Assembly: GCA_025354065.1 (NCBI GenBank)
Contig: JANXNM010000007.1
Coordinates: forward strand, 1 to 5,014
Reading direction: 5' to 3'
Origin: Synechococcales cyanobacterium 340R_concoct_173_sub
GTDB lineage: Bacteria > Cyanobacteriota > Cyanobacteriia > Leptolyngbyales > Leptolyngbyaceae
Length of the DNA: 5,014 nucleotides
The position numbers and the translations under genes are program-made. This document shows positions 1 through 5,014 of the stretch, piece by piece. Below the pieces are notes generated by a model. That model was not told the DNA's origin, searched no databases, and saw only the letters and a list, made by a program, of their open reading frames with translations. Position 1 is the first letter of the stretch. Each line of letters opens with the position of its first letter.

Positions 1-52
1 CTACCAAAGTCAGTATTAGCACTTTTAGATTAAGAATAGTCCTGCATATTTT

Positions 53-2464
53 CTACGCTTTCAAATACAAATCACACCAGCGCACCATTTCCCAGAGTGC
101 ATGACCCACTGCTTCCCGCGATCGGTAGCCATGGTCTTCTAGTGGCAAAGAAACATAGCGAACCTGTGCTCCCAGTCCTTTTAATGCCTCAAACAGTCGC
201 TCAGTTTGAACTGGATAGGTTCCAGGATTACTATCGCCTGCGCCATGAATGAGTAATAATGGGGATTTAATTTTCGCAGAATGGGTGAAGGGTGACATAT
301 GAATATAAGTTTCCGTTGCTTCCCAAAAATCCCGCTGTTCGCCTTGAAAGCCAAAGGGCGTAAGGGTTCGGTTATAGGCTCCGCTGCGGGCAATGCCGAG
401 TTTGAATAAATCTGTATGGGCCAAAAGATTTGCTGTGGTAAATGCTCCGTAGGAATGACCACCAATGCCAATTCGATCGCGAGATGCAATACCCCGATTC
501 ACCACATAATCAATCGCTGAATTCGCGCTAGAAATCAATTGTTCAACATAAGAATCATTGGGTTCGGCATCGCCTTCGCCCACGATCGGCATACTAGGAT
601 TATCCAAAACCGCATAGCCCTGCGTGAGTAAAAACAATACTGAAGTAAAGTGTGGACGGCTAAAACTATGATGAGAACTCGTAATTTGTCCAGCTAGCTT
701 TGCATCTTTGAATTCTTCAGGATAGACCCAAAAAATAATCGGCAATGGTCCATCCCGATCGGCGACATACCCGAATGGTAGATACAACTGGGCTGAAAGA
801 TTTACTCCATCCGATCGTTCATAGGTAACAAGTTCTTTTTGAATGCCAGAAAATTGTGGAGCAGGATCGCCGTAATGAGTAATCTGCGTTAAAGTTTGGT
901 CATTGAACCAGAAGTAATTGCTTGGTTCTGTTTTGGATTGACGACTCAAAATTAGTTGAGAAGCATCTGGCGTTAGAATTCTTGCAATCCCTGAATAGTA
1001 AGGATCTTGGCATTCCCAAATCCGACGTACTTTTTGATTTTCGGCTAAATCTTGACTATCTCGAATATCTAGAAACGGATGAACACCAGTATCAGATGCG
1101 CCTTTTCCAGCATAGTAAATGCCGCTATTATCAAGCGTGAAATGTAATAGTTGCCAATGATAGGGACCAGGAGTTAGGCAAGGACCGCCTGGATCATTAT
1201 AATGATCTTCAAGACTACGATCGAAAATCAATTTGGGCTTATTAGTCGGCTCACTCGGATTGATTTGCCATACTAATTTACGCCGATCGTCATACCAACG
1301 TTCGGTCACAAGTGCGAGATTTTCATTTCCCCAACGCACCTGACGGAACCGGAATTCAGATTCCCAAAGTTTTGTCGGTTCAGTATTAAAGGGAGCCGCT
1401 AAACAGGAAAGCCGATCGCGCAAAGTAGCGGGTTCTTTCGGATCGCCATTATCTAGGGCTTCAACCCAATACAAGGTGGCAGGCTGATCTCCTCGCCAGG
1501 AAATATTGCGTCGTCCAACCCGTACAGCATCAAATTTTGTTGAAAGCCGATCGATTAAGGGAACTTCTGCAACCGTATAAACGGGATCTCCAGCTATGGT
1601 AATCACTTGAATCAATCGCGGAAAATATCCAGAAGGCAATTGATAGGAATAGGGTTTTTGAACCGTAGTGAGCAGAATATATTGATTATCGGGTGAGGGA
1701 ATGGCTTCGTCAATGATTTCTGCATTCCAAATACATTGGCGCATTCCTAATCTAGAATCATCTAATTCAATAATTTCTAAGACCGATCGGGTATAGTAAT
1801 CAAACAGATTTTCGTCGTGAGAATTCTTGAGAAGATGAGTATAGGTTCGGCTTGGGGTCTTGGTTCCAAGGTTTTCTTGAACGATCGGTCCGATCGGAAT
1901 ATGGGGGGCGATCGGGACTGAACCTTGGGTTTCATCAATCACTTTGCAAAGCAGACGTTTCTCATCAATCCAGCGATAAGGGGTTCCGTAGGCAGCATTT
2001 AAAATAGGAGCAGTAACTTGTCTCGCCTGTTTAGTTTCAGCATTCAAAACCCATAGTTCTAATCCATTAGCTTTAATCCAAGTAAAAGCCAAAAGATTTC
2101 CAGAATCAGACCATTTAAAAGCAGTTAATTTCGCATCATCTGGCAAGTCTATGATGGTTCCATTTTCTGTACCATTCAGCAATTCTCTAACCGAAATTTT
2201 GGTATAAGGATTACTGCGGGCACTAGTTCGGGTTTTAGGATTAATCCGAAAGCCAGCAATACCCAGTTCAGGTTCTGCTAAGGCCTCGATCGGAACCAGT
2301 TCAGTTCTCCAAAATTCCACCAGCCAGCGGTGATTTGGAGAGATAGAAACGGCTGGAGATCCAGGATTGTCGAGAATTTCAGCGATCGGGCTGGGCGGAT
2401 TTTGCCAAGTGGTCGGGTTGGAGATAACGGGGGGGCGATTGGAAGCCATCGGGTGATGCTGCAT
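53..2464 (-). CDS. S9 family serine peptidase, S9D glutamyl endopeptidase type (CGEP-like)
   Basis: This is an 803-residue prolyl-oligopeptidase-fold serine peptidase. Residues about 25-540 are the beta-propeller part, with recurring W-(S/R)-x-D/G strands such as FKWSDSGNLLAF near 117. Residues about 545-803 are the alpha/beta-hydrolase domain. The nucleophile is Ser671 in GGHSYGAF; the likely acid is Asp744 in HGAGDSNPGT and the base His778 in LPLEDHGY. The stretches GIARSGAYNRTLTPFGFQ (689-706) and IVGEGDAEPNDSYVEQL (627-643) match, from memory, the plant chloroplast glutamyl endopeptidase, which cleaves after Glu. A role in degrading stromal-type peptides in the cytoplasm is therefore inferred. 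No signal peptide or membrane segment is seen, so it is probably cytosolic. The chloroplast transit peptide is naturally absent. The start is uncertain: Met1 (ATG at 2464) and Met6 (ATG at 2449) are both in frame, neither has a Shine-Dalgarno match, and homology only becomes clear from about residue 25. The stop is TAG. It lies 68 bases downstream of yifB on the same strand, so co-transcription is possible, but a terminator-like hairpin lies between them. Confidence 0.95.
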   Translation of the reverse strand: MQHHPMASNRPPVISNPTTWQNPPSPIAEILDNPGSPAVSISPNHRWLVEFWRTELVPIEALAEPELGIAGFRINPKTRTSARSNPYTKISVRELLNGTENGTIIDLPDDAKLTAFKWSDSGNLLAFTWIKANGLELWVLNAETKQARQVTAPILNAAYGTPYRWIDEKRLLCKVIDETQGSVPIAPHIPIGPIVQENLGTKTPSRTYTHLLKNSHDENLFDYYTRSVLEIIELDDSRLGMRQCIWNAEIIDEAIPSPDNQYILLTTVQKPYSYQLPSGYFPRLIQVITIAGDPVYTVAEVPLIDRLSTKFDAVRVGRRNISWRGDQPATLYWVEALDNGDPKEPATLRDRLSCLAAPFNTEPTKLWESEFRFRQVRWGNENLALVTERWYDDRRKLVWQINPSEPTNKPKLIFDRSLEDHYNDPGGPCLTPGPYHWQLLHFTLDNSGIYYAGKGASDTGVHPFLDIRDSQDLAENQKVRRIWECQDPYYSGIARILTPDASQLILSRQSKTEPSNYFWFNDQTLTQITHYGDPAPQFSGIQKELVTYERSDGVNLSAQLYLPFGYVADRDGPLPIIFWVYPEEFKDAKLAGQITSSHHSFSRPHFTSVLFLLTQGYAVLDNPSMPIVGEGDAEPNDSYVEQLISSANSAIDYVVNRGIASRDRIGIGGHSYGAFTTANLLAHTDLFKLGIARSGAYNRTLTPFGFQGEQRDFWEATETYIHMSPFTHSAKIKSPLLLIHGAGDSNPGTYPVQTERLFEALKGLGAQVRYVSLPLEDHGYRSREAVGHALWEMVRWCDLYLKA

Positions 2465-2466
2465 AG

Positions 2467-2501
2467 AAAAAGGGTGCGCTAGAAGAATGTCTTATCTAGC
2501 G
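2467..2501 (-). terminator. Hairpin plus T run between yifB and the S9 peptidase
   Basis: On the minus strand CGCTAGA (2501 to 2495) pairs with TCTAGCG (2483 to 2477). Inside, AAGA (2493 to 2490) can pair with TCTT (2486 to 2483) if a two-base bulge is allowed, leaving a three-base CAT loop. Five bases (CACCC) separate the stem from TTTTT (2471 to 2467), which ends two bases before the peptidase ATG at 2464. The layout suggests an intrinsic terminator for yifB or a leader attenuator for the peptidase. The gap between stem and T run weakens the terminator reading. Confidence 0.35.
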
Positions 2502-2512
2502 TAACGCAGATT

Positions 2513-2530
2513 AATTCTAAATTTAGAATT
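2513..2530. repeat. Perfect 18-bp palindrome after yifB
   Basis: AATTCTAAATTTAGAATT reads the same on both strands and lies two bases beyond the yifB stop codon. It has no loop and no T run after it, so it is a poor terminator. A dimeric regulator site or a promoter element for the downstream peptidase is possible, as each half contains TAGAAT, a five-of-six match to a -10 box. AT-rich palindromes can also arise by chance. Confidence 0.6.
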
Positions 2531-2532
2531 TC

Positions 2533-4059
2533 CTATTGCATCCGATCGATTGTCCGATATTGAATCGCTTCTGCCACATGGGGAATACCAATTTCAGCAT
2601 CACCATTTAAATCTGCGATCGTGCGAGATACTTTTAAAATTCGATCGCTTCCCCGCATCGATAAACCTAACTTTTTAATTGCATTTTCCAACAATGTTCG
2701 CGTGCCATCATTAAGCTTGCACCATTCGCGCATATGTTTACTTTGCATTTCAGCATTACAACGCAGATTTGTATCTTTAAATCGGTGTTGCGATCGGCTT
2801 CTAGCGCCCTGAACACGAGCATATACAGCACTAGACTCTTCACCAATAGTTTCTTGAACAATCTCTTCCGGTTTCAATCGATTAACCCGCACTTGTAAAT
2901 CAATCCGATCCATTAAGGGACCCGATAACTTTGCCCAATACTTTTCACGGACGATCGGAGAACAAGTACAAGCCTGAATTGGATCGCCGTAATAACCACA
3001 GGGACAGGGATTAGTACTGGCGACCAAGGTGAATTGGGCGGGAAACGATACTGATTGTCGAGTCCGTGAAATGGTGACGTGACCATCTTCCAAGGGTTGT
3101 CGAAGGAATTCCAAAACATCACGTTTGAATTCAGTCAATTCATCTAAAAACAAAATTCCACGGTGCGACAATGAAATCTCACCGGGACGGGGAAAGCTAC
3201 CGCCACCGACTAAGGCCGGACCGGACGCAGAATGGTGTGGACTGCGAAATGGTCGAGTGGCGACGATCGAACCCTTATTTTTCAACAACCCTGCCACTGA
3301 ATGAATCTGCGTTACTTCTAATGCCTCTTCAAAACTCATCTCCGGCATAATCGACGGCAATCGTCTCGCCAACATTGTCTTCCCACTTCCCGGCGGTCCT
3401 ACAAAAATCAAATTATGCCCACCCGCCGCCGAAATCTCTAATGCTCGCCTTGCGTGTGCTTGCCCTTTCACATCTCGCAAATCAAACTCAATATGTCGTC
3501 CCTGCGTCAGTTCCGCCATCCCATCCACTTCGGCTGGAAGCACTGATTCTGGAGCATTCAAAAACGCCGCTACTTCCGATAAATGTTTGAATCCATATAC
3601 ATTCACTCCCTTCACCACCGCTGCCTCACGCACATTGTCAGCGGGAATTACTAGATTTTTAATCCCCAATGATTCAGCCGCCGCCGCGATCGCCAACACC
3701 CCCGCCACAGCCCGCAACGTTCCATCAAGCGACAATTCACCCAAAAACAAAGTATCGTCTAACCCTTCGATCGGAATCTGTTCGGATGATGCCAACACTC
3801 CAACCGCGATCGGCAAATCATAAATCGGACCTTCTTTTCGCAAATCTGCCGGAGTCAAATTAATAATGATCCGCCGCATTGGAAAACTAAAACCAGAATT
3901 TTTAATCGCCGTTTTAACTCTTTCCCGACTTTCTTGAACTGCTGTATCGGGTAATCCGACAACGATCGTCGCTGGCATCCCATTAGAAACATCTACCTCC
4001 ACCCCAACCTTAACCGCATCAATACCAATGAGCGAGGCACTCCAAATTCGAGATAGCAT
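2533..4059 (-). CDS. yifB: YifB/ComM family Mg-chelatase-like AAA+ ATPase
   Basis: The protein has 508 residues from the ATG, the normal length for YifB/ComM. Domains in order: an N-terminal ChlI-like S5-fold/Lon-like domain (about 18-140, with GLPDTAVQESRERV and EGPIYDLPIAVG), an AAA+ Mg_chelatase core (about 188-395) and a C-terminal helical lid (about 405-498). Walker A is GPPGSGKT at 221-228 and Walker B is ILFLDEL at 302-308 (Asp306, Glu307). Sensor-1 Asn350 is in ASTNPCPCG, and GPLMDRID has a likely arginine finger at Arg385. Four cysteines (352, 354, 364, 366) form the family's CPCG...CTC cluster. Vibrio ComM is known as a hexameric helicase that drives branch migration during natural transformation; that role here is inferred. 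Despite its name the family is not magnesium chelatase. Start: a longer frame opens at TTG 4065, but the ATG at 4059 has AGGA eight bases upstream and gives the family N-terminus MLSRIWSASLIGIDA. It diverges from hinT and precedes the S9 peptidase on the same strand. Confidence 0.95.
   Translation of the reverse strand: MLSRIWSASLIGIDAVKVGVEVDVSNGMPATIVVGLPDTAVQESRERVKTAIKNSGFSFPMRRIIINLTPADLRKEGPIYDLPIAVGVLASSEQIPIEGLDDTLFLGELSLDGTLRAVAGVLAIAAAAESLGIKNLVIPADNVREAAVVKGVNVYGFKHLSEVAAFLNAPESVLPAEVDGMAELTQGRHIEFDLRDVKGQAHARRALEISAAGGHNLIFVGPPGSGKTMLARRLPSIMPEMSFEEALEVTQIHSVAGLLKNKGSIVATRPFRSPHHSASGPALVGGGSFPRPGEISLSHRGILFLDELTEFKRDVLEFLRQPLEDGHVTISRTRQSVSFPAQFTLVASTNPCPCGYYGDPIQACTCSPIVREKYWAKLSGPLMDRIDLQVRVNRLKPEEIVQETIGEESSAVYARVQGARSRSQHRFKDTNLRCNAEMQSKHMREWCKLNDGTRTLLENAIKKLGLSMRGSDRILKVSRTIADLNGDAEIGIPHVAEAIQYRTIDRMQ
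3686..3693. repeat. HIP1 octamer GCGATCGC
   Basis: This is the only complete HIP1 palindrome in the window and lies within yifB. The shorter core CGATCG is spread over the whole window (for example 119, 583, 756, 1784, 1882, 1891, 1909, 2543, 2791, 3264, 3807, 4524, 4946), in all four genes. HIP1 is a marker of cyanobacterial genomes. Confidence 0.9.
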
Positions 4060-4550
<491 letters not shown>

Positions 4551-4576
4551 ATTTGTGTTCTGCTTTAGTCCTGTGG

Positions 4577-4604
4577 TTTTGTTCTCTGGATTTTGTTCTC
4601 TGGA
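4577..4604 (+). repeat. Exact 14-base tandem duplication in the recR leader
   Basis: The unit TTTTGTTCTCTGGA occurs twice in succession (4577-4590 and 4591-4604) without mismatch, and three more T residues begin a third unit. The second copy supplies the GGA that is the only candidate ribosome site for recR. The heptamer TTTAGTC brackets the block, at 4564-4570 and at 4605-4611 just before the ATG. It may be a simple slippage duplication. Confidence 0.9.
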
Positions 4605-4611
4605 TTTAGTC

Positions 4612-5014
4612 ATGTATACTCGCCCCCTTGCCCGCCTCATCGAACATTTCCAGCATCTACCAGGCGTTGGTCCCAAAACTGCCCAAAGGCTTGCATTACA
4701 CATTCTCAAGCGCCCTGAAGCCGAGGTGGCAGCACTCGCTCAAGCGCTAATTGATGCTAAAAAACAAGTCGGAACTTGCTCCGTCTGCGGTCATCTGTCC
4801 GCCGATCCATTGTGCGATATTTGCAGTTCTCCAAAGCGGGATAATGGGATTATTTGTGTCGTGAGTGATTCGCGGGATCTGATTGCATTGGAAAAAACAC
4901 GAGAATATAAGGGCAAATATCATGTGTTGGGTGGGTTGATTTCACCGATCGATGGCATTGGGCCTGAACAATTAAACATTAAGGCATTAGTCCAGCGGGT
5001 TAGTAAACAAGAAG
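4612..5014 (+). CDS. recR: Recombination mediator protein RecR (partial, 3' end beyond the window)
   Basis: The first 134 codons are present of a family usually near 200. Domains in order: a helix-hairpin-helix at about 16-32 ([17 protein letters not shown]), a C4 zinc finger (Cys56, Cys59, Cys68, Cys71), then the start of the Toprim domain ([16 protein letters not shown], 80-95) and the RecR signature [16 protein letters not shown] (103-118). RecR works with RecO and RecF to load RecA on SSB-coated gaps and ends in DNA repair. The position of the Toprim glutamate (VVE in E. coli) is Ser85 here, as in other Gram-positive/cyanobacterial-type RecR proteins that also lack it, so this is not evidence of a broken gene. 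The ATG at 4612 is chosen because [11 protein letters not shown] matches the family N-terminus. GGA seven bases upstream is a weak ribosome site. The frame is open upstream for at least 69 bases and contains GTG codons at 4555 and 4573, but translation there would be low-complexity and lacks homology. The missing part would hold the rest of Toprim and the C-terminal oligomerisation region. Confidence 0.97.
   Translation, partial: MYTRPLARLIEHFQHLPGVGPKTAQRLALHILKRPEAEVAALAQALIDAKKQVGTCSVCGHLSADPLCDICSSPKRDNGIICVVSDSRDLIALEKTREYKGKYHVLGGLISPIDGIGPEQLNIKALVQRVSKQE

Noticed and set aside
1..52. Possible stop codon (CTA on plus, TAG on minus) of another minus-strand gene at the window edge
   Set aside because: Three bases at the edge cannot support a gene; nothing else in this stretch is recognisable.
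922..1140. Plus-strand 72-codon open frame inside the S9 peptidase gene
   Set aside because: It lies antisense within a confidently identified gene, resembles no family I know, and has no ribosome site; it is a shadow frame.
3375..3863. Three overlapping plus-strand open frames opposite the 5' half of yifB
   Set aside because: They arise from the C-rich antisense strand of yifB, are low in complexity, and match no recognisable protein.
2533..4059. yifB as a magnesium chelatase subunit (ChlI) of chlorophyll synthesis
   Set aside because: The AAA+ core is related, but the N-terminal ChlI-like S5-fold domain, the CPCG/CTC cysteine cluster and the length of about 508 residues are those of YifB/ComM rather than ChlI.

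Overview
The window looks like chromosomal DNA from a cyanobacterium. The hexamer CGATCG, the core of the cyanobacterial HIP1 octamer, occurs about 27 times by hand count where one or two would be expected by chance. The proteins are of cyanobacterial type: a glutamyl endopeptidase very close to the plant chloroplast enzyme CGEP, and a RecR beginning [11 protein letters not shown]. Base composition is moderate in GC. The genus cannot be fixed from this window.

Layout. Positions 1-52 hold only the short downstream flank of the first gene, and I see nothing in it. Two genes lie on the minus strand and are read right to left: yifB (4059 to 2533; ComM/YifB-type AAA+ ATPase), then 68 bases, then an 803-residue family S9 serine peptidase (2464 to 53). 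The 68-base gap holds a perfect 18-bp palindrome next to the yifB stop, and a hairpin followed by a T run that ends beside the peptidase start codon. A 122-base divergent intergenic region (4060-4181) separates yifB from hinT, a histidine-triad phosphoramidase read on the plus strand. Sixty-one bases further on, recR starts on the plus strand and runs off the window end. The hinT-recR gap contains an exact 14-base tandem duplication.

How the genes relate. YifB/ComM (branch migration during natural transformation, as known in other bacteria) and RecR (RecFOR loading of RecA, gap repair) both act in homologous recombination and lie on either side of hinT. HinT and the peptidase are housekeeping enzymes of nucleotide and peptide metabolism. 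I find no tRNA, rRNA, CRISPR array, transposon, phage gene or defence island.

I do not see a novel multi-gene system. All four genes belong to well-known families, are intact as far as visible, and look vertically inherited. The points worth a second look are small: non-coding structure in the gaps, a start-codon correction for yifB, a strand-composition block that crosses the divergent gene boundary, and the CGATCG excess.
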